Source of the DNA: Streptomyces griseomycini
GTDB lineage: Bacteria > Actinomycetota > Actinomycetes > Streptomycetales > Streptomycetaceae
Assembly (NCBI RefSeq): GCF_014203535.1
Contig: NZ_JACHJI010000002.1
Coordinates: 186,001 to 250,000, forward strand
Length of the DNA: 64,000 nucleotides
Direction of reading: 5' to 3'
Shown here one piece after another: positions 44,709-53,964 of the stretch. The stretch's first letter is position 1, and every line of letters starts with the position of its first letter. The position numbers and the translations under genes were made by a program. The notes beneath the pieces were generated by a model. That model searched no databases, was not told where the DNA came from, and saw only the letters and a list, made by a program, of their open reading frames with translations.

Positions 44709-45095
44709 TCAGGTGTGACCCTCGGTGTGCCCACCGCCGTCCCACCGCGCACGCTTCATGTCGAGGCGCGGCACATGGCCCTGAGCGGCCCGGCCCGCCT
44801 CCTTCAGGGGCGTGCCCTCCGCGCGGTAGTGGCCGAGTGCCCTCAGTTCGTGGCCCGGCAGCAGGACGCCGTCCGCGCGGACGACGCGCCACCACGGGAC
44901 GGCTCCCCCGTAGAGGGCCATCACGCGCCCGACCTGCCGGGGGCCGCCCTCCCCCAGCCACTCCGCCACGTCGCCGTACGTCATGACACGCCCCGGCGGG
45001 ATCAGCTCGGCCACCTCGAGGACCCGCTCGGCGTACTCGGGCAGGGCGTCCGGGGGCTCCGGGGCGGCATCGGGCGGAAGGCTCTCCTGACTCAT
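44709..45095 (-). CDS. Alkyltransferase-like (ATL) protein without the acceptor cysteine
   Basis: A 128-residue MGMT-fold DNA-binding protein. The helix-turn-helix and Arg finger region is IPPGRVMTYGDVAEWLGEGGPRQVGRVM (near residues 32-59). Active alkyltransferases have PCHR at the next position. Here it reads VPWWRVV, with Trp in place of Cys, so it cannot accept an alkyl group. ATL proteins flag O6-alkylguanine for nucleotide excision repair. It has a short disordered N-terminus. The ATG at 45095 is taken, with another at 45104. It lies next to adnA, and the mycobacterial ATL lies near adnA too, as I recall. Confidence 0.92.
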   Translation of the reverse strand: MSQESLPPDAAPEPPDALPEYAERVLEVAELIPPGRVMTYGDVAEWLGEGGPRQVGRVMALYGGAVPWWRVVRADGVLLPGHELRALGHYRAEGTPLKEAGRAAQGHVPRLDMKRARWDGGGHTEGHT

Positions 45096-45283
45096 CCGGC
45101 CCATCCTGCACCACCCCACCGACAACGCCACGGGCACGCGCGCGTGCGCGCACGCCTCGCCCCGGGGCACCGCTTCGGGCAGACTGTGCGGCCCCGTATG
45201 TGGACCCTGATGCCCCCTTGTACCGGTGCGGCATGCCACCATCGTGCGGGCGGTGACTGGTGATACGAGACCAAGAAGAGAAG

Positions 45284-48085
45284 ATGAAGCAGCAGGGCGC
45301 GCACCCCGGGGACACGGAGGGCACCCCTGACGCCTCGTCGCGCCCGGACACCGCGGGCCCCGGCGCGGAAGGCGCCGGCTCGGAGGACACCGGCACCGAG
45401 GACGCCGGCACGAAGGACGCCGGCACCGAGGCGGCCGGGAAGAAGGCCGCTCTGGACACCGACGCCGCCGACGCCGCCGACACGGCGCACATCGACGAGG
45501 TCGAGGGCGACGAGCCCCTGCTCCCCGCACGGGTGCACCGCCCGTCCGACCTCATGCGGCTCCTCGTGGGCGTCCTCGCCGTCGTGGTGCTGCTGGCGAT
45601 CGCCGCGTTCGCCCACGGCACCACCTCGGGCCTGGAACAGGACATCACCAAGGGCACCGGGCAGGCGCCCGACCTGCTCATCAAGATCGCGGGCCTGGCC
45701 TCCAGCATCGCGATCCTCCTGGTGCCGGTCGCCTTCGCCATCGAGCGGCTGATCAAGAGGGACGGGCTGCGGATCGCCGACGGCGTGCTCGCCGCGGTCC
45801 TCGCGCACGGTGTGACGCTCGCCATGGACCTGTGGGTCGCGCGGGCCGCCCCCGACTCGATCCAGGAGGCGCTCACCCAGCCCTCCCCCGGCGACATCAA
45901 CGCCCTGACCGACCCGGTGCACGGCTACCTGGCACCGGTCATCGCGTACATGACGGCCGTCGGCATGTCCCGCAGGCCCAGATGGCGCGCGGTGCTGTGG
46001 GTGGTCCTGCTCCTGGACGCCTTCTCGATGCTCGTCACCGGGTACACGACCCCGTTCTCGATCATCCTGACGGTGCTGATCGGCTGGTCCGTCGCCTACG
46101 GCACCCTCTACGCGGTCGGCTCGCCCAATGTGCGCCCCACCGGCCGGACCCTGATGGCGGGCCTGCGGACCGTCGGATTCCGCCCCGTGACCGCGTCCCG
46201 GGTGGAGTCCGGCGACGCCTCCGAGTCCGGGGACCGGGGACGCCGGTACTTCGTCACCCTGGAGGACGGCCCGCCGCTGGACGTGACGGTGGTCGACCGG
46301 GAGCAGCAGGCACAGGGTTTCTTCTACCGCGCGTGGCGCAATCTGACCCTGCGCGGCTTCGCCACCCGCAGCAGCCTCCAGTCGCTGCGCCAGGCCCTGG
46401 AGCAGGAGGCGCTGCTGGCGTACGCGGCCATCGCGGCCGGCGCCAACGCGCCCAAGCTGATCGCGACCTCCGAGCTCGGCCCCGACGCGGTCATGCTCGT
46501 CTACGAGCACAGCGGCGGGCGCACGCTCGACTCACTGCCGGACGAGGAGATCACCGACGACCTGCTGCGCGACACCTGGCACCAGGTACGGGCGTTGCAG
46601 TCCCGCCGCATCGCGCACCGCAGGCTGGTGGGCGACGCGATCCTGGTGGATCGTTCCGGCACGGTGATCCTCACCGACCTGCGCATCGGCGAGATCGCGG
46701 CCGGCGACCTGCTGCTGCGCATGGACGTCTCGCAGCTGCTCGTGACGCTGGGCCTCAGGGTGGGTGCCGAACGGGCGGTGTCCTCCGCGCTGAGCGTCCT
46801 CGGTCCCGACGCCGTGGCGGACTGCCTGCCGATGCTCCAGCCCATCGCGCTGAGCCGCTCCACGCGCGCGACCCTGCGCAAGCTGGCCCGGGAGCGGGCG
46901 GAGCGCGAGCGTGAGGCGGTCCTGGAGGCCTCCCGGCAGGCGAAGCTGCTCCGCGCGGAGCAGGCCGCCGCCGACACCGACGAGCCCGTGCTCGAGAAGC
47001 CCGACAAGAAGGCCGTGCGCGCGGAGCAGCGGGCCGAGAAGCGGGCCATCGACGAGGCCCTGGAGGAGGCGCGCGAGGAGGACCTCCTCACCCAGATCCG
47101 GCACGAGGTGCTGCGGATCAGGCCGCAGGCCCCGGTCGAGCCGGCCCGCCTGGAGCGGGTGCGGCCGCGGACGCTGATCAGTTTCATCGCCGGCGCGATC
47201 GGCGCGTACTTCCTGCTGACGCAGCTCACGCACATCGAGTTCGGGCCGCTGATCGCCAACGCCGAGTGGGGATGGGTGGCCGCGGCCGTGCTGTTCTCGG
47301 CGGCCAGCTACTTCGCGGCCGCTCTGGCGCTGCTGGGGTTCGTGCCGGAGCGGGTGCCGTTCCTGCGGACGGTGGCGGCACAGGTCGCCGGGTCGTTCGT
47401 GAAGATCGTCGCACCGGCGGCGGTGGGCGGTGTGGCCCTGAACACACGCTTCCTCCAGCGCGCGGGGGTGCGGCCGGGGCTCGCGGTGGCGAGTGTCGGC
47501 GCGTCCCAGCTGTTCGGGCTGGGCTGTCACATCCTGATGCTGCTGGCCTTCGGCTATCTGACCGGTACCGAGAAGACGCCCTCCCTGTCGCCGTCCCGCA
47601 CGGTCATCGCGGGTCTGCTGACGGTGGCGGTGCTGGTGCTCGTGGTGACCTCGGTGCCGTTCCTGCGGAAGTTCGTCGTCACGCGCGTGCGGTCGCTCTT
47701 CGCCGGGGTCGTCCCGCGCATGCTCGACGTGCTGCAGCGGCCGCAGAAGCTGGCCACCGGCATCGGCGGCATGCTGCTGCTCACGGCCTGCTTCGTGATG
47801 TGCCTGGACGCCTCGATCCGGGCGTTCGGCGACGAGACGACCTCGATCAGCATCGCCAGCGTCGCCGTCGTCTTCCTCGCGGGCAACGCGCTGGGCTCGG
47901 CGGCGCCGACGCCGGGCGGTGTGGGCGCGGTCGAGGCGACCCTGACGGTCGGCCTGATCGCCGTCGGACTCCCCAAGGAGGTCGCCGCGCCGGCGGTGCT
48001 GCTGTTCCGGCTGCTGACGCTGTGGCTGCCGGTGCTGCCGGGATGGCTGGCCTTCAACCACCTCACGCGCAAGCAGGCGCTGTAG
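45284..48085 (+). CDS. LPG-synthase-type membrane protein with a kinase-like central region
   Basis: A large integral membrane protein of about 933 residues. After an Asp/Glu/Ala-rich disordered N-terminus (about 1-85) come about six membrane helices (to about 290). The central region has degenerate protein-kinase-like features (EQEALLAYAAIAAGANAPKLIA, AHRRLVGDAILVD, LTDLRIGEI), though DFG and HRD are altered. A charged, probably coiled-coil segment (about 530-630) precedes the C-terminal lysylphosphatidylglycerol-synthase-type flippase domain with eight helices (near residue 885, AAPTPGGVGAVEATLTVGLIAVGLP). It may move a lipid-linked substrate. The start could instead be GTG at 45260. Confidence 0.85.
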   Translation: MKQQGAHPGDTEGTPDASSRPDTAGPGAEGAGSEDTGTEDAGTKDAGTEAAGKKAALDTDAADAADTAHIDEVEGDEPLLPARVHRPSDLMRLLVGVLAVVVLLAIAAFAHGTTSGLEQDITKGTGQAPDLLIKIAGLASSIAILLVPVAFAIERLIKRDGLRIADGVLAAVLAHGVTLAMDLWVARAAPDSIQEALTQPSPGDINALTDPVHGYLAPVIAYMTAVGMSRRPRWRAVLWVVLLLDAFSMLVTGYTTPFSIILTVLIGWSVAYGTLYAVGSPNVRPTGRTLMAGLRTVGFRPVTASRVESGDASESGDRGRRYFVTLEDGPPLDVTVVDREQQAQGFFYRAWRNLTLRGFATRSSLQSLRQALEQEALLAYAAIAAGANAPKLIATSELGPDAVMLVYEHSGGRTLDSLPDEEITDDLLRDTWHQVRALQSRRIAHRRLVGDAILVDRSGTVILTDLRIGEIAAGDLLLRMDVSQLLVTLGLRVGAERAVSSALSVLGPDAVADCLPMLQPIALSRSTRATLRKLARERAEREREAVLEASRQAKLLRAEQAAADTDEPVLEKPDKKAVRAEQRAEKRAIDEALEEAREEDLLTQIRHEVLRIRPQAPVEPARLERVRPRTLISFIAGAIGAYFLLTQLTHIEFGPLIANAEWGWVAAAVLFSAASYFAAALALLGFVPERVPFLRTVAAQVAGSFVKIVAPAAVGGVALNTRFLQRAGVRPGLAVASVGASQLFGLGCHILMLLAFGYLTGTEKTPSLSPSRTVIAGLLTVAVLVLVVTSVPFLRKFVVTRVRSLFAGVVPRMLDVLQRPQKLATGIGGMLLLTACFVMCLDASIRAFGDETTSISIASVAVVFLAGNALGSAAPTPGGVGAVEATLTVGLIAVGLPKEVAAPAVLLFRLLTLWLPVLPGWLAFNHLTRKQAL

Positions 48086-48191
48086 GAGCGCGAGGAGGAC
48101 GAGGAGGAACGTCGCGGAACCGGCCGCGGAGCCTTACCTCGTACGGCCCGTGCCCCGCGCGTCCCGCCCCGGACCACCGCAGGATGGGGGC

Positions 48192-49745
48192 ATGCCCCAC
48201 CCCTTCCGCCTGCGTGCCGCCGCCCTGACCGCCTGCGCCGTCCTGCTGCCCGCGCTGCTGGCGGGCTGCGGCGGGGACGAGGGGGACGAGGGGGACGAGG
48301 ACCTGGCGCGGCAGGAGCTCGGCTGGAAGGACTGTCCGGCCCCGTCCGGGGCGCAGGGCGGGGGCCCGGCCCCCTCGCCCCTGGCGGGCGGAACCGAGTG
48401 GCAGTGCGCCACCATGAAGGCGCCCCTGGACTGGGACGAGCCCGAGGGCGACACCATCGACCTCGCGCTGATCCGGGCGCGGACGAGCGGGAAGGCGAGC
48501 GAGCGCATCGGCTCCCTGATCTTCAACTTCGGCGGCCCCGGCGGCTCCGGCGTCACCACGCTCCCCGCGTTCGGCGAGGACTACGCGACCCTGCGCACCC
48601 GCTACGACCTGGTGAGCTTCGACCCTCGCGGAGTCGGCCGCAGCGCGCCCGTGACCTGTGCGAGCGACCAGCAGCTCGACGCGTACTTCCAGCAGGACGC
48701 GACCCCCGACGACAGCGCCGAGCGGACCGAGCTCCTGGACAGCACCAAGGAGTTCAACGCGGGCTGCGAGAAGAAGTCCGGGCGGGTCCTGCCCCACGTG
48801 CGCACCACCGACGCCGCCCGCGACCTCGACCTGATGCGCCAGGTCCTCGGCGACGACGAACTGCACTACTTCGGCATCTCCTACGGCACCGAACTCGGCG
48901 GCGTCTACGCCCACCTGTTCCCGGAGAAGGTGGGCCGGGCGGTGTTCGACGCGGTCGTCGACCCCACGCAGACGCCGGAGCAGGGCTCGCTCGGCCAGGC
49001 GCGGGGCTTCCAGCTCGCGCTCGACAACTACGCCGAGCACTGCGTCTCCCAGGTCGAGGCCTGCCCCGTCGGCGACAGCGCGCAGGACGTGAAGGACCGT
49101 ATCGCCAGGTTCCTGAGGGACCTCGACGCCGACCCGATTCCCGGCCTCTTCCCGCGCGAACTGACCCAGACCGCGGCGACCAGCGGAATCGCCCAGGCGC
49201 TGTACTCGCAGGACTTCTGGGAGTTCCTCACCGACGGTCTCGCGGAGGCCTACGACGGCGACGGAACGATCCTGATGGTGCTGTCCGACTCGATGAACGG
49301 GCGCAACCAGGACGGCGAGTACAGCAACCTCGTCGCCGCCAACGTCTCCATCAACTGCGCCGACGACAAGCCCCGCTACGGCACCGGGGACGTGGAGCGC
49401 AGGCTGCCCGCGTTCCGGGCCGCGTCCGAGCTGTTCGGCGACTACCTGGCCTGGGGGTTGATCGGCTGCACCGACTGGGCGGTTCCGGGGGCCGCCGACC
49501 GTCCCGAGGTGAGCGCCCCCGGCGCGGCCCCGATCCTGGTGATCGGCAACACCGGCGACCCGGCCACGCCGTACGAGGGTGCGCGCAGGATGGCGCAGGC
49601 GCTGGGCGAGGGGGTCGGTGTCGAGCTGACGTACGAGGGGCAGGGGCACGGGGCCTACGGCAGCGGGAACAAGTGCGTGCGGGACGCGGTGCACGGCTAT
49701 CTCCTGGACGGGAAGGTGCCGAAGGACGGCACCGTCTGCTCCTGA
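48192..49745 (+). CDS. Secreted S33-type peptidase-like lipoprotein, first tandem copy
   Basis: A 517-residue alpha/beta hydrolase of the tripeptidyl aminopeptidase family. Residues 1-21 are a signal peptide and LLAGC a lipobox with Cys22. The nucleophile is in GISYGTELGG (near residue 230), the acid in IGNTGDPATPYEGARRM, and the histidine in YEGQGHGAYG. The FNFGGPGGSG oxyanion loop lies near residue 115. Six to eight cysteines suggest disulfides. It would act outside the membrane on peptides. It is followed after 134 bases by a paralogue, with which it shares 74 identical consecutive bases (48865-48938). Confidence 0.9.
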   Translation: MPHPFRLRAAALTACAVLLPALLAGCGGDEGDEGDEDLARQELGWKDCPAPSGAQGGGPAPSPLAGGTEWQCATMKAPLDWDEPEGDTIDLALIRARTSGKASERIGSLIFNFGGPGGSGVTTLPAFGEDYATLRTRYDLVSFDPRGVGRSAPVTCASDQQLDAYFQQDATPDDSAERTELLDSTKEFNAGCEKKSGRVLPHVRTTDAARDLDLMRQVLGDDELHYFGISYGTELGGVYAHLFPEKVGRAVFDAVVDPTQTPEQGSLGQARGFQLALDNYAEHCVSQVEACPVGDSAQDVKDRIARFLRDLDADPIPGLFPRELTQTAATSGIAQALYSQDFWEFLTDGLAEAYDGDGTILMVLSDSMNGRNQDGEYSNLVAANVSINCADDKPRYGTGDVERRLPAFRAASELFGDYLAWGLIGCTDWAVPGAADRPEVSAPGAAPILVIGNTGDPATPYEGARRMAQALGEGVGVELTYEGQGHGAYGSGNKCVRDAVHGYLLDGKVPKDGTVCS

Positions 49746-49879
49746 GCAGGAACCGGCCCGCGAAGGCGCAGGTCGGAGCGTTGTCCACAGGCCGCCCCGC
49801 GGGGAGACGGATCTGCCTACCATGGCCTGACCGCCGTCCGCTGCCCGATGCGGACGGCCGGCGAGGGGGGAAGCACCAC

Positions 49880-51376
49880 ATGACGCGTATCACACGGTGG
49901 GCGGCTCTGGCGGTCGCCGCCGCCCTGGTGACGACGGGCTGCAGCGGCGGCTCGTCCGGCGACGACGACAAGAACGACGGGACGGCAGGCGGGACGGCAC
50001 TCGCCTGGGGACGCTGCGAGGCCTCCGGGGGCACCCCCGCCCCGGGCGACGACTGGCAGTGCGCCACGCTCCGGGTGCCGCTGGACTGGTCGAAGCCCGA
50101 CGGCGCCACGATCGGACTGGCGCTGATCCGGGCGAAGGCCACGGGAGACGACCGCCTCGGCTCGCTGCTGTTCAACTTCGGCGGTCCGGGCGGCTCGGGC
50201 GTCTCCATGATGCCGTCCTACGCCGACGTCGCCTCCGAGCTGCGCGAGCGGTACGACCTGGTGAGCTGGGACCCGCGCGGGGTGGCCGCCAGTGAGGGCG
50301 TCCGCTGCCGCGACGACGAGGAGATCCGGGCGGCCGAAGCGTCGGTGGACGGCACCCCGGACACGCCGGCCGAGGAGCGGGCGTACTTCGAGGACGCCGC
50401 CGACTTCGGCAGGGGCTGCCAGGAGGCCGCCGGGAAACTGATGGCCCACGTGTCGACCACGGACACGGCCAGGGACATGGACCGCATCCGGCAGGCCCTC
50501 GGCGACGACAGGCTGAACTACTTCGGCATCTCCTACGGCACCGAACTCGGCGGCGTCTACGCCCACCTGTTCCCGGAGAAGGTGGGCCGGATGACGCTCG
50601 ACGCGGTGGTCGACCCGAGCGCCGACACGGTGGGCCACGCCAAGAACCAGACGCGCGGCTTCCAGACGGCGCTCGACAACTACCTGAAGTCCACCGGCCG
50701 GGACCCCGAGGAGGGCTCGCGTGAGATCGCGGACCTGCTGGAGCGGATCGACGCGGACCCGTTGCCGACGTCCACGTCCGGACGGGAGCTGACGCAGACA
50801 CTGGCACTGACCGGCATCGTCCTGCCGCTGTACAGCAAGAGCGGCTGGCCGGCGCTGACCAGCGCGCTGCGGGCGGCGGAGGAGGGCGACGGCTCGGAGC
50901 TGCTGGCGCTGGCCGACGGCTACAACGACCGCGACGCCTCGGGGCGCTACGGCACGACGACCCACTCGCAGCGGGTCATATCGTGCCTGGACGACAGGCA
51001 GCGGCCGACCGTGGCGGAGACGAAGAAGCTGCTGCCGGAGTTCGAGGAGATCTCGCCCGTGTTCGGGGCCTTCCTCGGCTGGGACACGGCCGGCTGGTGC
51101 CACGACTGGCCGGTGCCCGGTCAGCGCGACACCCCGGAGGTGAGCGCGCCGGGTGCGGCGCCGGTCCTGGTGGTCGGCAACACCGGCGACCCGGCCACGC
51201 CGTACGAGGGCGCCCGGAGGATGGCGGACGAGCTGGGCGAGGGCGTCGGTGTGGTGCTCACCTGGAAGGGCGAGGGGCACGGTGCGTACGGCAGCGGGAG
51301 CGACTGCGTCGACTCCACGGTGAACGCGTACCTCCTGGACGGCACGGTGCCGAAGGACGGCAAGGTCTGCTCCTGA
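49880..51376 (+). CDS. Secreted S33-type peptidase-like lipoprotein, second tandem copy
   Basis: A 498-residue paralogue of the previous gene with the same layout: a signal peptide with lipobox VTTGC near residue 20, FNFGGPGGSG, the nucleophile motif GISYGTELGG, the acid in VGNTGDPATPYEGARRM, and the histidine in GEGHGAYG. It has fewer cysteines. GAGGGGGG lies about nine bases before the ATG. A hairpin (GCCGTCCGC/GCGGACGGC, 49834-49859) is seen between the presumed promoter (TACCAT near 49817) and the ribosome-binding site. Confidence 0.9.
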   Translation: MTRITRWAALAVAAALVTTGCSGGSSGDDDKNDGTAGGTALAWGRCEASGGTPAPGDDWQCATLRVPLDWSKPDGATIGLALIRAKATGDDRLGSLLFNFGGPGGSGVSMMPSYADVASELRERYDLVSWDPRGVAASEGVRCRDDEEIRAAEASVDGTPDTPAEERAYFEDAADFGRGCQEAAGKLMAHVSTTDTARDMDRIRQALGDDRLNYFGISYGTELGGVYAHLFPEKVGRMTLDAVVDPSADTVGHAKNQTRGFQTALDNYLKSTGRDPEEGSREIADLLERIDADPLPTSTSGRELTQTLALTGIVLPLYSKSGWPALTSALRAAEEGDGSELLALADGYNDRDASGRYGTTTHSQRVISCLDDRQRPTVAETKKLLPEFEEISPVFGAFLGWDTAGWCHDWPVPGQRDTPEVSAPGAAPVLVVGNTGDPATPYEGARRMADELGEGVGVVLTWKGEGHGAYGSGSDCVDSTVNAYLLDGTVPKDGKVCS

Positions 51377-51740
51377 CGAGGGCGGGACCCGGTCCCCGCC
51401 CTCCTGCGGCAGCACCACGGTGAAGCGACCGGGTCCGCTGCCCGCGCGCCGGCCGAGAGGTCACTGAAGTCCGTGTACCGGACCGCCCCGTGACCCGGCA
51501 GGCGCACGACGCGTTCCGCCGCTCCGCGGGTGTGGACGGGGTCACAACGTCCCGGGCCCGGGAGCACGAGGTCAGCGGCACCGCCTTCCGCTGCGTGGTG
51601 CTTCCGGACCTGTCCGACCTTGACGGCCACGTGACGGACGGGTTCCCGCGGCGACGAACGCATGGGGGCGCGCAGGAATTGCAGCGACATGTCGACGGGT
51701 CGACGCTGGGAAGCCACAGCTCGAAGTGGAGCAGCCAGCT
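51377..51740. other. 364-base gene-free region
   Basis: No gene is supported here. A short GTG-initiated frame at 51490-51744 overlaps the start of the stress-protein gene and has no family resemblance. The region must carry the promoter of the stress-protein gene, but I see no clear -10/-35 pair. Confidence 0.5.
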
Positions 51741-52553
51741 ATGAACGATCTGGTCGTGGTCGGGGTGGACGGCTCGGCAATGAGTCTCACCGCCGTGGAG
51801 GCAGCCGCCGCGGCGGCGGCACGGCGCGGTGCGGAACTGCGCGTGGTGCACGCCGAAATTCCGGTCAAGCCCAGGTACATGGTGCCGGACCCGGCTTCCG
51901 GGACGCTGGTCCGCGAAGCGGCGGCCCGTGCCTTCGACGTGGCGCCCGAGGTCGCGGTGAGCACGGCCGTGGTGACGGGCGACGTGGCGCTCGTACTGGA
52001 AGCCGAGTCGCGGGCCGCGGACCTGATCGTCGTCGGTTCCAGGGGTACGGGGGGTGTCGCGGGCCTGCTGCTGGGGTCCACACCGGTGTCCTTGGCCGCC
52101 CGCAGCCATTGCCCGGTGATGACGGTCCGCCAGGAACACCGGACATCCTCCGGCGCGGGGCCTGTCGTCCTGGGAGTCGACGGCTCCCCGGACAGCGACG
52201 AGGCCGTCGACGTCGCCTTCACCGAGGCCGCGCAGCGCCGGGCCGAGCTCGTGGCGGTCCACGCGTGGCGGCCGGACAGGGCCCCGCCCGGCACGGCCCC
52301 CGGGTCCGCGGCGCACCTGCTGGCCCGGGCGATCGCCGGCCGCGCGGACGCCCATCCGGACGTCACCGTCCGACGCGACCCGGTGGACGGCAAAGCGCGT
52401 GAGGTCCTGCTCGAGGCGAGCAAGGCGGCTCAGCTGCTGGTCGTCGGCACCCGCGGGCGCGGTGGCCTCGCCGGACTGCTCCTGGGCTCGGTGAGCCAGG
52501 CCATGATGACGCACGCGCACTGCCCCGTCGTCACCGTTCGCAGGACGGCATGA
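51741..52553 (+). CDS. Tandem universal stress protein
   Basis: A 270-residue protein with two Usp domains. In each the ATP-binding motif is seen: VVVGSRGTGGVAGLLLGSTPVSLAARSHCPVMTV (near residue 95) and VVGTRGRGGLAGLLLGSVSQAMMTHAHCPVVTV (near residue 234). The first domain begins VVVGVDGSAMSL and the second VVLGVDGSPDSDEA. G-2x-G-9x-G(S/T) is intact in both, so both should bind ATP. The ATG at 51741 has GGAG ten bases upstream. It follows the lipoproteins after a long gap and is transcribed alone. Confidence 0.92.
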   Translation: MNDLVVVGVDGSAMSLTAVEAAAAAAARRGAELRVVHAEIPVKPRYMVPDPASGTLVREAAARAFDVAPEVAVSTAVVTGDVALVLEAESRAADLIVVGSRGTGGVAGLLLGSTPVSLAARSHCPVMTVRQEHRTSSGAGPVVLGVDGSPDSDEAVDVAFTEAAQRRAELVAVHAWRPDRAPPGTAPGSAAHLLARAIAGRADAHPDVTVRRDPVDGKAREVLLEASKAAQLLVVGTRGRGGLAGLLLGSVSQAMMTHAHCPVVTVRRTA

Positions 52554-52669
52554 GCAGCCGCGGAAGCTGTGCCGGAGCCGTTCCGCCGACACGGGTCCGG
52601 GTGCGACGGCCGGGCCGTCCCTGGACCGTGCGGACCGTGCGAGGTCACCCGACACCCGTCGACGACGAC

Positions 52670-52712
52670 CGAAGCCCACGGCGTCCGAACTGGTCGGAGG
52701 CCGTGGGCTTCG
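52670..52712. terminator. Bidirectional terminator between the Usp gene and moeZ
   Basis: A 13-bp stem (CGAAGCCCACGGC with its complement) and a 17-base loop between two convergent genes. Confidence 0.75.
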
Positions 52713-52741
52713 TCAGTCTCGCCGGTCAGCCGGACCGGTGA

Positions 52742-53920
52742 TCAGTAAACCGGCTTCTGCGGCTCGATCTGGTTGACCCAGCCGATCACGCCGCCGCCGA
52801 CGTGGACGGCGTCGGCGAAGCCCGCGGACTTGAGGACCGCGAGGACTTCCGCACTGCGGACACCCGTCTTGCAGTTCAAGACGATCTTCTTGTCCTGCGG
52901 CAGGCTCTCCAGGGCGTTGCCCATGAGGAACTCGTTCTTCGGGATCAGGCGGGCGCCCGGGATGGACACGATCTCGAACTCGTTCGGCTCGCGGACGTCG
53001 ATGAGCTCGATGTTCTCGCCGTCGTCGATCCACTCCTTGAGCTGCTTGGGAGTGATCGTGGAGTCCGCGGCCGCCGCCTGGGCCTCCTCGGACACGACAC
53101 CGCAGAAGGCCTCGTAGTCGATGAGCTCGGTGACGGTCGGGTTCTCGCCGCAGATCGCGCAGTCGGGGTCCTTGCGGACCTTGACCTGGCGGTACTGCAT
53201 CTCCAGGGCGTCGTAGATCATCAGGCGGCCGACGAGCGGCTCACCGATGCCGGCGAGCAGCTTGATGGCCTCGTTGACCTGGATCGAGCCGATGGACGCG
53301 CACAGCACGCCCAGGACACCGCCCTCGGCGCAGGAGGGGACCATGCCGGGGGGCGGGGGCTCCGGGTAGAGGCAGCGGTAGCAGGGACCGTGCTCGGACC
53401 AGAAGACGGACGCCTGGCCGTCGAAGCGGTAGATCGAGCCCCAGACGTACGGCTTGTTCAGCAGCACGCAGGCGTCGTTGACCAGGTAGCGGGTCGCGAA
53501 GTTGTCCGTGCCGTCGACGATCAGGTCGTACTGGCTGAAGATGTCCATCACGTTGTCGGCCTCGAGCCGCTCCTCGTGCAGGACCACGTTCACGTACGGG
53601 TTGATGCCCTTGACGGTGTCACGGGCGGACTCGGCCTTGGGGCGGCCGATGTCGGACTGGCTGTGGATGACCTGACGCTGCAGGTTCGACTCGTCGACCT
53701 CGTCGAACTCCACGATGCCGAGCGTGCCCACGCCCGCCGCGGCCATGTACATCAGCCCCGGGGAACCCAGGCCACCGGCACCCACAAAGAGCACCTTGGC
53801 GTTCTTCAGCCGCTTCTGCCCGTCCATCCCCACGTCGGGGATGATCAGGTGGCGGGAGTACCTGCGGACCTCGTCTACGGTGAGCTCGGGAGCCGGCTCG
53901 ACCAGGGGTGGCAACGACAC
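52742..53920 (-). CDS. moeZ: MoeZ/MoeB: adenylyltransferase-sulfurtransferase
   Basis: A 392-residue two-domain enzyme. Residues 1-270 are an E1-like adenylyltransferase (GAGGLGSPGLMYMAAAGVG near residue 48, the Arg in LQRQVIHSQSDIGRPKA). Two CxxC zinc pairs, CYRC near residue 180 and CAIC near 258, are present. Residues 285-392 are a rhodanese domain with active-site loop NCKTGVRS (Cys near 352). It activates and sulfurates MoaD-type carrier proteins for molybdopterin and other sulfur pathways. The GTG at 53920 has GGAG upstream. An exact sigma-R promoter precedes it. In S. coelicolor this gene (moeB) is, as I recall, a known sigma-R target. Confidence 0.96.
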   Translation of the reverse strand: MSLPPLVEPAPELTVDEVRRYSRHLIIPDVGMDGQKRLKNAKVLFVGAGGLGSPGLMYMAAAGVGTLGIVEFDEVDESNLQRQVIHSQSDIGRPKAESARDTVKGINPYVNVVLHEERLEADNVMDIFSQYDLIVDGTDNFATRYLVNDACVLLNKPYVWGSIYRFDGQASVFWSEHGPCYRCLYPEPPPPGMVPSCAEGGVLGVLCASIGSIQVNEAIKLLAGIGEPLVGRLMIYDALEMQYRQVKVRKDPDCAICGENPTVTELIDYEAFCGVVSEEAQAAAADSTITPKQLKEWIDDGENIELIDVREPNEFEIVSIPGARLIPKNEFLMGNALESLPQDKKIVLNCKTGVRSAEVLAVLKSAGFADAVHVGGGVIGWVNQIEPQKPVY

Positions 53921-53964
53921 GGGGACTCCGTTGGTCGGTCAATCACTACAGTTGTTCTTCGCTT

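Noticed and set aside
51490..51744. 84-codon frame upstream of the universal stress protein
   Set aside because: It overlaps the stress-protein start in another frame and shows no family similarity. It has only a weak start.
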